A DNA stretch of 13,947 bases from Vulcanimicrobiota bacterium. Its GTDB lineage: Bacteria; Vulcanimicrobiota; Vulcanimicrobiia; Vulcanimicrobiales; Vulcanimicrobiaceae. A program made the position numbers and the translations under genes. Under the pieces are notes generated by a model. The model saw only the letters and a list, made by a program, of their open reading frames with translations. It was not told the DNA's origin and made no database searches. Where the stretch lies: contig JAFARW010000053.1 in assembly GCA_019245275.1 (NCBI GenBank), positions 1-13,947 on the forward strand, in the 5' to 3' direction. This document shows, in pieces, positions 1-6,887 of the stretch; the stretch's first letter is position 1, and each line of letters begins with the position of its first letter.

Positions 1-297
1 TTCGTGGCGGTTAAGCCTCGCGTTTTCACATCACTCGCACGGTTCATCGAACGCTTGGGCGCTGCACGCAAGAACCCGATGCATCTGGCGCTGCTCTTTG
101 GCCCCGATACCCTGCTGAAATTCGCGTTCCATCGCCTCAGCATTGCCGAGGCTGAAGATCGTGCTTCACGAGCGCTCGGAGCAACAGTTCGGGCCGTGCC
201 GTGTTCTCATCCGGAGATGGCGGTCAACGTCGACCGCGCTAGCGACGTCGCGCTGGCAGAGCGCCTTATTCGGAGGTCGGTCCGCTCCACCGTTTAG
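1..297 (+). CDS. MobA-like nucleotidyltransferase family protein, C-terminal part (5' end outside window)
   Basis: The reading frame is open from the first base of the window to a TAG at 295-297, so this is the last 98 codons of a longer gene. The visible part reads like the C-terminal half of MobA/CofC-type NTP transferases (GT-A fold): a helical stretch with an RKNP motif near residue 24, then PEMAVNVD near residues 72-79, which matches the 'P-x-x-x-x-x-(V/D)-D-x-(P/A)-x-D' tail these enzymes use to close the sugar- or cofactor-nucleotide site. The catalytic G-G-x-S/G-x-R-(F/M)-G loop would be N-terminal and cannot be seen, so the substrate (molybdopterin, a sugar phosphate or phospholactate) is unknown. 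The 3' end overlaps the convergent ubiX gene by 32 bases. The family call is from residue pattern only. Confidence 0.65.
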   Translation, partial: FVAVKPRVFTSLARFIERLGAARKNPMHLALLFGPDTLLKFAFHRLSIAEAEDRASRALGATVRAVPCSHPEMAVNVDRASDVALAERLIRRSVRSTV

Positions 298-838
298 AAA
301 CCGCGTGCTCGATTCCGAGCAGGTCGAGCGCTTTGCCGATCGTCTGAGCAACCATATCGTCGATCGTCTTCGGTTTCGCATACATCGCGGGCACTAACGG
401 CAAAATGACTGCGCCGATCTCCGCCAACTGGACGAGCGTCCGGAGGTGGCCGAGGTGGAGGGGCGTTTCGCGCACGCCGAGCACGAGCTTACGTTTCTCC
501 TTTAAGCAAACATCGGCAGCTCTTACGAGCAAATTTGTGTTGAAAGAATGCGCGACCGCTGAAGCGCTTTTGATCGAGCACGGCATGACGATCATTCCGT
601 CGGTCACGAAGGATCCGCTCGAAATCGGCGCCGCAAGATCGCCATCATCGTGCGCTACGTCCGCCAGCGATTCGAAGTCCTTGCGCTTCTTATCGGTTTC
701 TAGTTCGATCGTCCGGACCGACTGAGCGCTGAGCACGAGATGCGTCTCGACGTCGCGGCAGTCGCGCAGTGCACGCAATAGCGCGTAGCCGTAGATGCTT
801 CCACTTGCTCCGGTGATGCCGACGATAACGCGACGCAT
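266..838 (-). CDS. ubiX: UbiX/Pad1-family flavin prenyltransferase
   Basis: 190 aa, the normal length for the family. It should join a dimethylallyl group to FMN to make prenylated FMN, the cofactor of UbiD-type (de)carboxylases, in the cytoplasm. Visible motifs are the N-terminal FMN-binding loop GITGASGSIYG (residues 7-17), SSGSF (73-77), MPCS (85-88), RAADVCLKE (106-114) with the following VRETPLHLGHL (122-132), and a conserved Tyr (Y153) in the C-terminal MYAKP segment. The ATG at 836-838 gives the canonical N-terminus. A GAGGTG lies only one base upstream of it, so initiation is either weakly SD-driven or nearly leaderless. No ubiD is in view, so the partner decarboxylase (quinone or aromatic acid metabolism) cannot be named. 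The gene overlaps the end of the convergent nucleotidyltransferase gene. Confidence 0.93.
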   Translation of the reverse strand: MRRVIVGITGASGSIYGYALLRALRDCRDVETHLVLSAQSVRTIELETDKKRKDFESLADVAHDDGDLAAPISSGSFVTDGMIVMPCSIKSASAVAHSFNTNLLVRAADVCLKEKRKLVLGVRETPLHLGHLRTLVQLAEIGAVILPLVPAMYAKPKTIDDMVAQTIGKALDLLGIEHAVSKRWSGPTSE

Positions 839-916
839 GCACCTCGCGTATAGCGCCGGGTAGGCGTTTTCACCTGCAGGTTCGTTGCGCGGTTTATTTT
901 AAGAAAGGAAGTTAGC
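839..916. promoter_or_regulatory. Divergent intergenic region between ubiX and the nuclease-helicase operon
   Basis: This 78-base gap must hold the promoters for ubiX (leftward) and the + strand operon (rightward). On the - strand, TATACG (852-847) is a possible -10 eight bases before the ubiX ATG, which would make the transcript almost leaderless; no convincing -35 accompanies it. On the + strand the end of the gap is AT-rich (893-905) but too close to the ribosome binding site to assign a -10. The assignment is positional, not motif-proven. Confidence 0.35.
905..911 (+). promoter_or_regulatory. Ribosome binding site fixing the GTG start of the nuclease gene
   Basis: AAGGAAG lies five bases upstream of GTG 917-919. 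It supports this GTG as the start, rather than an internal ATG such as that at 974. Confidence 0.6.
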
Positions 917-2191
917 GTGAGTCGGCCACCGTCAGAGCTGCAAGCGTTTGTTGAGGCGGCGCAGGCGTATCGCATGACCGGCTCCGACCTCGCCGCGCGC
1001 CGCATGTTTCGCTCCGTTTTTTCCGGCGTCGCTCAAGACGTCGCCGCCGCCGTTCTGACCGTGGCTGCACCGAATGAAAAGCTCGAAGACGCGATCGCAA
1101 GTGGGCGCGTCGTGTTGAGTTCGAGCGACCGCGAAGCCGTCACGAAGTTCATGAATCGCTTACCAGAGCTTCGTGCCGACGCGGACGATCAGGCGTCGCG
1201 TCGCATCTTCGGCCTCCCAGAAGATAGCGCTACGACAACAGGTTCAACCGATGCAACTCATCCGCTTACATTCCGGGCGGCGGTACCGCCAGAACCATCC
1301 GTGGCCATTACCGCCGTACCATCGCATTTCAGCGCGTCTTCCCTCAACATGCTTGCCGAATGCCGCCGAAAATGGTTCTACCGATACCTCTGCGGTGCGA
1401 TCGAAGACGAAGGCTCCTCCGCGTCGTGGTATGGCATCATCTTCCATGACGCGCTTGAGGCGCTTCACAAAGAGTTTGCGCACCCGGGCGATGTGCCGTT
1501 GCAAACACTGCGCAGCAAATTGCAAGGCTATCTCACTTCATCTTTCGACCACCATCGCGGGAAGTTTGAAACGCAGATCGAGTTCGAGCTTCAGCGGCGC
1601 CGTGCGCTGCGAACCGCAGTGCGGTACGTGGAGTGGCTTTGCGCGCAGGCTAAAGCTGCGCCATTCACCGTCATCGGTTGCGAACTCGAAGTCCAACTCG
1701 ATCTGGAAGGATTCTCATTTATCGGCTACATCGATCGCCTCGACCGGGACGACGCAAGCGCGGCGATCAGCGTCATTGACTATAAGACCGGCAAGATCGC
1801 TGCCACGGCTGAGGAGTATCGCGAACGCGTCCGCCAGTTCAAAGAATTCCAACTGCCGTTCTACTATTGGGCACGTACCGCCGAAGGCGATCGCGTGGCG
1901 CGGTTGGCGCTGGTTCCGCTCAAAGACGCGCTCGGCGAAGTTATGCCGCTCTCGCTGGAAGTCGTGCCGCTTTCCATCGATGCCTCTCGCTCGAAAAGCA
2001 CGCACGGACGGATCTCGATTGAAGAACTGGAGCGTGCGCGCGCGCGAATGATCGAGCTCTGTCGTGAAGTGAGCGCCGGCGCGCTGGAGTATTTTGCGGA
2101 AACGAAGGATGCTGCGGCGTGCACTTACTGCGCATACGAGATCGCCTGCATTGGGCGTCCGTACCCGCTTGAAAATCCGTTCGCGCGATGA
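917..2191 (+). CDS. Stand-alone PD-(D/E)XK (RecB/AddB-type) nuclease with Fe-S cysteine signature
   Basis: 424 aa, GTG start. Residues about 140-415 form a RecB-family nuclease domain: C149 in AECRRKWFYRY, H177 in GIIFHDALEAL, D273 in GYIDRLDRD, the catalytic D288-x-K290 in VIDYKTGK, and the QxxxY motif Q312-Y316. The C-terminus has C402-x2-C405-x5-C411, which with the distant C149 reproduces the cysteine pattern that holds the 4Fe-4S cluster of AddB nuclease domains. It should be a metal-dependent DNA nuclease. AddB is usually around 1,100 aa, with a large degenerate helicase region before the nuclease. Here only about 135 residues precede it, with no motif I recognise and a Ser/Thr/Pro-rich linker around 104-137. 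Its TGA overlaps the ATG of the helicase gene (ATGA), so the two are probably co-translated and act together. A Cas4-like or phage-type exonuclease is less likely given the helicase partner. Confidence 0.85.
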   Translation: MSRPPSELQAFVEAAQAYRMTGSDLAARRMFRSVFSGVAQDVAAAVLTVAAPNEKLEDAIASGRVVLSSSDREAVTKFMNRLPELRADADDQASRRIFGLPEDSATTTGSTDATHPLTFRAAVPPEPSVAITAVPSHFSASSLNMLAECRRKWFYRYLCGAIEDEGSSASWYGIIFHDALEALHKEFAHPGDVPLQTLRSKLQGYLTSSFDHHRGKFETQIEFELQRRRALRTAVRYVEWLCAQAKAAPFTVIGCELEVQLDLEGFSFIGYIDRLDRDDASAAISVIDYKTGKIAATAEEYRERVRQFKEFQLPFYYWARTAEGDRVARLALVPLKDALGEVMPLSLEVVPLSIDASRSKSTHGRISIEELERARARMIELCREVSAGALEYFAETKDAAACTYCAYEIACIGRPYPLENPFAR

Positions 2192-4350
2192 GTCGCGAGC
2201 TCGATCCGGTTCAGCAAGCCGCCGTTGAGGCTCCGCCTCAGCCGTTGACGATCATCTGCGGTCCGGCCGGCAGCGGGAAGACGCAAACGCTTGCGGCCCG
2301 CGCGCAGCGGATCGATGGCACCTTGCTCTCCGCCGCCGCATCGTCGGACCTCGCGGGCATCGAAGCGCTGGCGCTGGATTTTCTTCGCTCGACTGGCGAA
2401 CGCGACTCGCCATTTGAGTTGATCGACGACATCGAGGCGTCGATCATCTTCGAACAAGCCGCCGAGCCGCTTTTTGCGCTCGAGTGGGCCGAAGTGATCG
2501 AAGCGGAGATCGATCCGGAACTTGCAGGCTTGCGCGCGCCGCAGCATTTCTTGGAAAATGCGTTCCGGCTGATTCAGCGGTTGCGCGAGTCGTGCATCGA
2601 GCCCGACCAATTTCTCGAGATATCGCTTAAAGGCGCAACGAGTTTCTACGCGCAGCCGCCTAACCTCGCACATCCGGATCTTCTCTATTACACCAAGGAC
2701 GCATATCGTGGATCGCTGCAAGTCGATCGCGCCGAACTCCAGCGGCAACACCGTCGTGAGGTCGATCTAGCGAAGGTTTTGCATAAGCTCTACCAAGCGT
2801 ATCTCGAGCTGCTTGCAAAAAAGCGTGTGTTGACCGCCGCGGATGCGATTGCCGAGGCGACGCGTCGCTTAAAAGCCGTGCCGCCGACGGCCCAAGAAGA
2901 TTCGCTGTTGATCGACGACGCGCAGGAGCTGAAGTGGAGCGAGATCGCCTTCTTGCAGGCCCTCCGCGGAGACACACTCCAGGGTGTTACGCTTTGCGGG
3001 GATCGCGAATCGACGCTCGGCCTCTTCGCCGGCGCTCGGCCGGACCGCGTCTTCACGCTGAGGGGCGAGCGCTTCGAACTGACGACGCAGTACCGCTGTG
3101 CAGCCGCGATCGAACGAGCGGCAAGGCACGTGAGCGCGGCGCCCGATTCACGCCCGCTGCCGGCGCAACGCGGCTCGATAGCGATCTACCGCGGTCCAAC
3201 CAAAGCTGACGAAGCACAATTCATCGCAGCGCATGTCAACGAACTGCTGCGTTCCGTAGCCGCCCGCGATATTGCCCTGATATTTCGCTCGGTTGCCAAC
3301 GTCTTCGAATACGAAGCGGCGCTGCTCGCAAAGGGCATCGACGTCCAAGTCGCGGGCGACCTCAACATCTTCACGGTGCCCGACGTCGTCGACGCATTAG
3401 CGTTGCTTTGGAACGTGAACAATCCGTTCGCGCACGAGTGGCTGCTGCGCACGCTGAGCGGACCGGCCTTCAACCTCTCGGATGCAACGCTTATCGCGCT
3501 TTGCACGGAGCCCGGAACTCCGCAGACAGCCCTCTTCGCTGCGGACGAAGTGCCGCCGGAAGCCGAGCGGCAACCCGACCTCCGGCGCAAGCTTCGCTTA
3601 GGGTGGAACGTCGTTCGCGGCGATCAGGATGACGCGCTTTCGCCCCCCGCGCGCGAGCGCGTGCGTGAATTTCGTGCGTTGCGCGAGCAGTGGCTGCACG
3701 ACCTGGAGTCGCTCTCGCTGCCGGATTTAACCCGCAAGATATTTGCCGAAGGACTGGCGGCTCGTGGCAACCCGCAGTCGGCCCGCGCGAAAAGTCAGCA
3801 GCGCAACATTCAGCGGCTCTTACGGCGCATCGATGACTATGCTGTCCGATATCCGTCGGCAAGCTTAGCGGAATTCTTGGATTACGCGTTGCTGCGTGCG
3901 GAGAGCACGCTTGAGAGTTGCGAAGAAGAGCGCGAAGATGGCGCAATAAAGGTGCTGAGCACCGGTGCGGTGGTCGGGAGAGAATTCGACCACGTGATCA
4001 TCGGCAACGTGCGAGCCGGGTCTTTTCCACGCTGGTACGTTCCCGACGCATTCCTCTTCAGTCCAAGCCTCGGCATGATCGCCAAAGAGAACGTCGGTGA
4101 TGTGCAAGCCGCGCGCACGGCAAAATTCACCTATTACATGTTCCAGAAGAAAACGCGCGACCGCTATAATAAGGAAGAGCGGCGCGCATTTGCTTACGCG
4201 CTTCGTCGCGCCCGCCGCTCGACGCTCGTGACGGCAAGCGGAAGAGCCACACGAGGGGCGACGACACCGGAGTTTTTGAATGAACTGCAAGCGGCCGGGG
4301 TTCCACAGGCATCCATTCGCACTGACTTAATGCGTTCGGCAACTTCTTAA
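2188..4350 (+). CDS. UvrD/AdnB-like superfamily 1 DNA helicase, no fused nuclease domain
   Basis: 720 aa. The SF1A motifs occur in order: Q-motif LDPVQQ (5-10), Walker A GPAGSGKT (25-32, K31), motif II LIDDAQE (241-247), a motif III-like CGDRES (270-275), motif IV TQYRC (300-304), a motif V-like VVGREFDHVII (595-605), and motif VI EERRAFAYALRRAR (663-676). It should be an ATP-dependent 3'-5' DNA translocase. Several motifs differ from UvrD/PcrA: DDAQE replaces DEAQD, motif III lacks the Q of GDxxQS, and motif V reads GREF where UvrD has KGLEF. As I recall, AdnB-like helicases also show DDAQ and GRE(W/F). Unlike AddA, AdnA or AdnB, the protein ends soon after motif VI with no nuclease domain; the preceding gene supplies it. 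The ATG overlaps that gene's stop by four bases. It is likely the motor of a helicase-nuclease complex for DNA ends. The exact subfamily is uncertain. Confidence 0.87.
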   Translation: MSRELDPVQQAAVEAPPQPLTIICGPAGSGKTQTLAARAQRIDGTLLSAAASSDLAGIEALALDFLRSTGERDSPFELIDDIEASIIFEQAAEPLFALEWAEVIEAEIDPELAGLRAPQHFLENAFRLIQRLRESCIEPDQFLEISLKGATSFYAQPPNLAHPDLLYYTKDAYRGSLQVDRAELQRQHRREVDLAKVLHKLYQAYLELLAKKRVLTAADAIAEATRRLKAVPPTAQEDSLLIDDAQELKWSEIAFLQALRGDTLQGVTLCGDRESTLGLFAGARPDRVFTLRGERFELTTQYRCAAAIERAARHVSAAPDSRPLPAQRGSIAIYRGPTKADEAQFIAAHVNELLRSVAARDIALIFRSVANVFEYEAALLAKGIDVQVAGDLNIFTVPDVVDALALLWNVNNPFAHEWLLRTLSGPAFNLSDATLIALCTEPGTPQTALFAADEVPPEAERQPDLRRKLRLGWNVVRGDQDDALSPPARERVREFRALREQWLHDLESLSLPDLTRKIFAEGLAARGNPQSARAKSQQRNIQRLLRRIDDYAVRYPSASLAEFLDYALLRAESTLESCEEEREDGAIKVLSTGAVVGREFDHVIIGNVRAGSFPRWYVPDAFLFSPSLGMIAKENVGDVQAARTAKFTYYMFQKKTRDRYNKEERRAFAYALRRARRSTLVTASGRATRGATTPEFLNELQAAGVPQASIRTDLMRSATS

Positions 4351-4353
4351 CGC

Positions 4354-5313
4354 GTGCGTCTGCGCACGATTCCGATCGAAAAGTACGCCGGCGCCGTTTT
4401 GCCGGTGACGGCTTCACTGTGGGCGGGACAGCGGGACCTGCAGACGTACGTTCGGCAGACCAATGAACTTGCGCGCTCAAGTTATGGGCGGCGCAACTAC
4501 CGCACCGTCGGATTGTTTGAGGACAATGATTGGCTCGCTTCGTGCAAGCGTTACGAGCGCACGATCGACTTTAATGGAAAACGCCTGAGGGCAGTCGGTT
4601 TCGGCGCGGTCTTTACGCCCCAAGCGCTGCGCGGTCAGGGGTACGCAACGACGATGCTCGCGCTTTTGATGGATGAGGCACGTCAACGTCGGCTCGATTT
4701 GGGGTATCTCTTTTCGGACATTCATCCCGCATTCTACGCAGCGTTAGGCTTCCAGGAGTGCCCGTCTCACACGTTCACGATGGCAAGCGACTCACTCCCG
4801 ACGGATCGAGTACGCTCGGGACGCATCGAAGATTCGGATTGGCGCGACGTTGCGCGCTGCTTTCGCGCCCTAGAATCGGCCGAACGCTGGAGAATCGAGC
4901 GCTCTGCCGCCGTCTGGGATTGGATCCGTGTGCGGGTTCGTCAGCGCGCAGAAAACCGAACCGCACAGATGGTCGCGTTAGCGGTTCGCGCAAAACGACG
5001 CGTGATCGCTTATGTGATCGGGCAGCGCCAACCGCTGAAGGATGTATTCATGCTGGACGAACTCGGCTGGAATGGTAGCGCAGGAAGAGCGGCCGTCGCA
5101 CCGCTGCTCCGAAATGCAGCCGGCGATCTCCGCCGCATCAGCGGATGGCTACCGCCGTCTTCAGCAATCGCGCCGCTGCACAGATACCGCACGCGCAAAC
5201 GGACGGATGCAATTCTGATGATGGCGCCCCTAAGTGCGCGTGCACGCCATTTCGTTGAAGTTGCGTCCGGGGATTCCGCCACCGACGCAGTCTGGTCAAC
5301 GGACCACATCTGA
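4354..5313 (+). CDS. Tandem GNAT-fold (Eis-like) N-acetyltransferase
   Basis: 319 aa. The first half (about 1-145) is a GNAT domain: the acetyl-CoA loop is RGQGYA (R93-A98), followed by a helix and the C-terminal FYAALGF (127-133). The second half (about 155-290) looks like a second, degenerate GNAT repeat, with a Trp-rich segment (WDWIRVR, 188-194), AYVIGQ (219-224) and an LLRNAAGDLRR helix (251-261), giving an overall plan like Eis-type proteins. The substrate (small molecule or protein) cannot be told. The GTG at 4354 is the only early start: an in-frame TAA ending the helicase gene lies three bases upstream. There is no clear Shine-Dalgarno, so translation is probably coupled to the helicase gene. 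The gene is convergent with the next one, with 15 bases between their stops and no obvious terminator hairpin. Confidence 0.75.
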   Translation: MRLRTIPIEKYAGAVLPVTASLWAGQRDLQTYVRQTNELARSSYGRRNYRTVGLFEDNDWLASCKRYERTIDFNGKRLRAVGFGAVFTPQALRGQGYATTMLALLMDEARQRRLDLGYLFSDIHPAFYAALGFQECPSHTFTMASDSLPTDRVRSGRIEDSDWRDVARCFRALESAERWRIERSAAVWDWIRVRVRQRAENRTAQMVALAVRAKRRVIAYVIGQRQPLKDVFMLDELGWNGSAGRAAVAPLLRNAAGDLRRISGWLPPSSAIAPLHRYRTRKRTDAILMMAPLSARARHFVEVASGDSATDAVWSTDHI

Positions 5314-5328
5314 CATGCCGGGCGAAAT

Positions 5329-5784
5329 CTAGTAGTAGTTTGTCCATCTCCCAGCCAGCGCATTGCGCGCGATAGCAATCTCTTCCGCGGGAGCACCCTT
5401 CATGCCCGATTGCAAATCCTGGGGCCTTACATTTTGCAATAAGTTTAGGGCTCGCTTCAACAATTGTCGTGGCCTACTACGCTCGCCAGCCTCGTGTGCG
5501 ATTTCCGCAGCCAAAATTAATCGGCTCCCCGCTACAAGCCTCGGAGGGTTAACGCTAAAGCGCAACTGCAGACTTGTTGGGGGTGGGCACGCGAGCACCA
5601 TATTCGCTGAGTTTTCCGCAGAACGTGACGCTCGAATAGGATTAGAGCGGATGTTGGTTGTGGCAACGTTATATAAATCTTCGGCGGTCTGGTAGCATGC
5701 AATGGCGGATTTTCGAACCGCAGCACAGCTCGCTGTGGGTGTCCAGATCGACGCGATCATAATAATAGCAAAGAGACGAAGCAC
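5329..5784 (-). CDS. Small exported protein of unknown function, downstream of dinB
   Basis: Not recognised. From the GTG at 5784-5782 it encodes 151 aa: a hydrophobic signal peptide (residues about 2-19, LRLFAIIMIASI then TPTASCA), a short Cys-bearing segment (C20, C30, C66), and a helical C-terminal half (about 78-135) rich in Ala, Leu and Arg that vaguely resembles a single TPR-like helix pair. C20 sits in TASC, a poor lipobox (Thr at -3), so SPase I cleavage is as likely as lipidation; C30 and C66 could form a disulfide. The frame is open further upstream to 5895, but that start would overlap dinB by 52 bases and bury the signal peptide behind an Arg-rich segment. A weak GAGAAG (5799-5794) precedes the chosen GTG. 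Base composition is patchy: 5401-5460 has 28 G/C in 60, against 35 in 60 at 6001-6060 within dinB. Confidence 0.5.
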   Translation of the reverse strand: MLRLFAIIMIASIWTPTASCAAVRKSAIACYQTAEDLYNVATTNIRSNPIRASRSAENSANMVLACPPPTSLQLRFSVNPPRLVAGSRLILAAEIAHEAGERSRPRQLLKRALNLLQNVRPQDLQSGMKGAPAEEIAIARNALAGRWTNYY

Positions 5785-5843
5785 AAAAATGAGCTTCTCG
5801 CGACGCGGTTTCAACCTCTTTGTTGGCCTTCGGTGCCGAACGC

Positions 5844-6887
5844 TTAGCCGAATAGATCGGTTTGGCGCGGCTCCTCCGTCAAGAGCGTCGCACACCGCGT
5901 TCCAAGTAGACGCACGGGCGTACCGTTAAGGTCCGCGCGGCGCAAACAATGCGAGCTCGCTTCAAAGATTCGCGCTTCATCACGCGCGGGCGCTTCTAAA
6001 TGTGTTTGGCGCCCAATCACGCTGAAGTCGGCACGTTTGACCTTGATGCCGATCGTCGCCGCGACAAGACCTTCACGTTCGAGACTCTGCGCGAGCTCGC
6101 GTGCTTGCTCACGCAAGACGCGCAACAACTCCCCTTCCTCGACCACATCAAACTCGAATGTCTCTTCGGTCGAAATCGATTTCGTTTCGCGTCCCGACTC
6201 AACGTGTCGCGTATCGTGGCCTAGGGCGAGTTCGCGTAATTCAAGCCCCCACGATCCGAAAAGCGCGCGAGCTTGATCGTCATTGAGCGTAGCTAGCTGG
6301 CCGATCGTCTCGATGCCGCGCGCGTTCAAACGCGGAACCGTCTTCGGTCCAATTCCCCAAAGCCGACGCACCGGTAGAGGCGCCAAGAACGCCGCTTCCT
6401 CACCGGCTGGAACAACGCGGATGCCGTCGGGCTTGCATAGATCGGATGCGATCTTCGAAACCATCTTGGCGGTTGAAACACCGGCGCTTACAGTTAGGCC
6501 GACGTTGTTGCGCACTTCTTGCCGGATTGACTCCGCAATGCGGCCGCCTTCATCTGCAGCGCAATCACCGAGATCGACGAAGGCTTCATCAAACGAAAGC
6601 CCTTCAACCGCACCTCCATTCTGACCGAAGATTTCGAAAATCTGACGTGAGGCATCGCGATACTTTGTATAGTCGGGCCGCACGACGACGAGACCCGGAC
6701 ACGCTTGCAACGCGCGATAGAGCGGCATCGCCGAGTGAACGCCAAATGGCCGCGCCTCGTATGACGCCGTCAAAACGACTGCGCGCCGGCTGCTGCCGGC
6801 GACGGCGATTGGCTTTCCGCGTAGCCTCGGATCATCGCGTACCGCGACGCTCGCGTAGAAAGCGTCAACGTCGAAATGCGCGATCAT
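5844..6887 (-). CDS. dinB: DNA polymerase IV (Y-family translesion polymerase)
   Basis: 347 aa, full length for DinB. Palm-domain metal ligands are D6 in HFDVDAFYASV and D100-E101 in LSFDEAFVDL; Y11 is in the steric-gate position (Tyr as in Dpo4, not Phe as in E. coli DinB). The helix-hairpin-helix thumb follows with WGIGPKTVPRL (177-187) and IGQLA (195-199), and the little-finger domain covers about 235-340. The C-terminus ends QTDLFG (342-347), which fits a beta-clamp binding pentapeptide (QxxLF). It should perform error-prone synthesis past lesions. Its ATG overlaps the nfo TGA by four bases (ATGA) without a clear Shine-Dalgarno, so it is translationally coupled to nfo. No LexA box is visible upstream, since the start lies inside nfo. 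Confidence 0.95.
   Translation of the reverse strand: MIAHFDVDAFYASVAVRDDPRLRGKPIAVAGSSRRAVVLTASYEARPFGVHSAMPLYRALQACPGLVVVRPDYTKYRDASRQIFEIFGQNGGAVEGLSFDEAFVDLGDCAADEGGRIAESIRQEVRNNVGLTVSAGVSTAKMVSKIASDLCKPDGIRVVPAGEEAAFLAPLPVRRLWGIGPKTVPRLNARGIETIGQLATLNDDQARALFGSWGLELRELALGHDTRHVESGRETKSISTEETFEFDVVEEGELLRVLREQARELAQSLEREGLVAATIGIKVKRADFSVIGRQTHLEAPARDEARIFEASSHCLRRADLNGTPVRLLGTRCATLLTEEPRQTDLFG

Noticed and set aside
1173..2051. 292-codon open frame on + inside the nuclease gene
   Set aside because: Low-complexity Arg/Ser-rich product in another frame of a gene with clear catalytic motifs.
2125..2751. 208-codon open frame on - within the helicase gene
   Set aside because: A shadow of the helicase coding sequence; the + frame carries the conserved motifs.
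2188..4350. Helicase as a decayed pseudogene because of unusual motifs
   Set aside because: Length is full, Walker A, motif IV and motif VI are intact, there are no internal stops or frameshifts, and the same kinds of changes occur in AdnB-like relatives.
5363..5695. Open frame on + antisense to the exported-protein gene
   Set aside because: No signal peptide, no recognisable motif, no ribosome binding site and no operon partner on that strand; the - strand frame fits better.
5785..5895. Longer form of the exported protein starting at 5895
   Set aside because: It would overlap dinB by 52 bases and put 37 Arg-rich residues before an obvious signal peptide.
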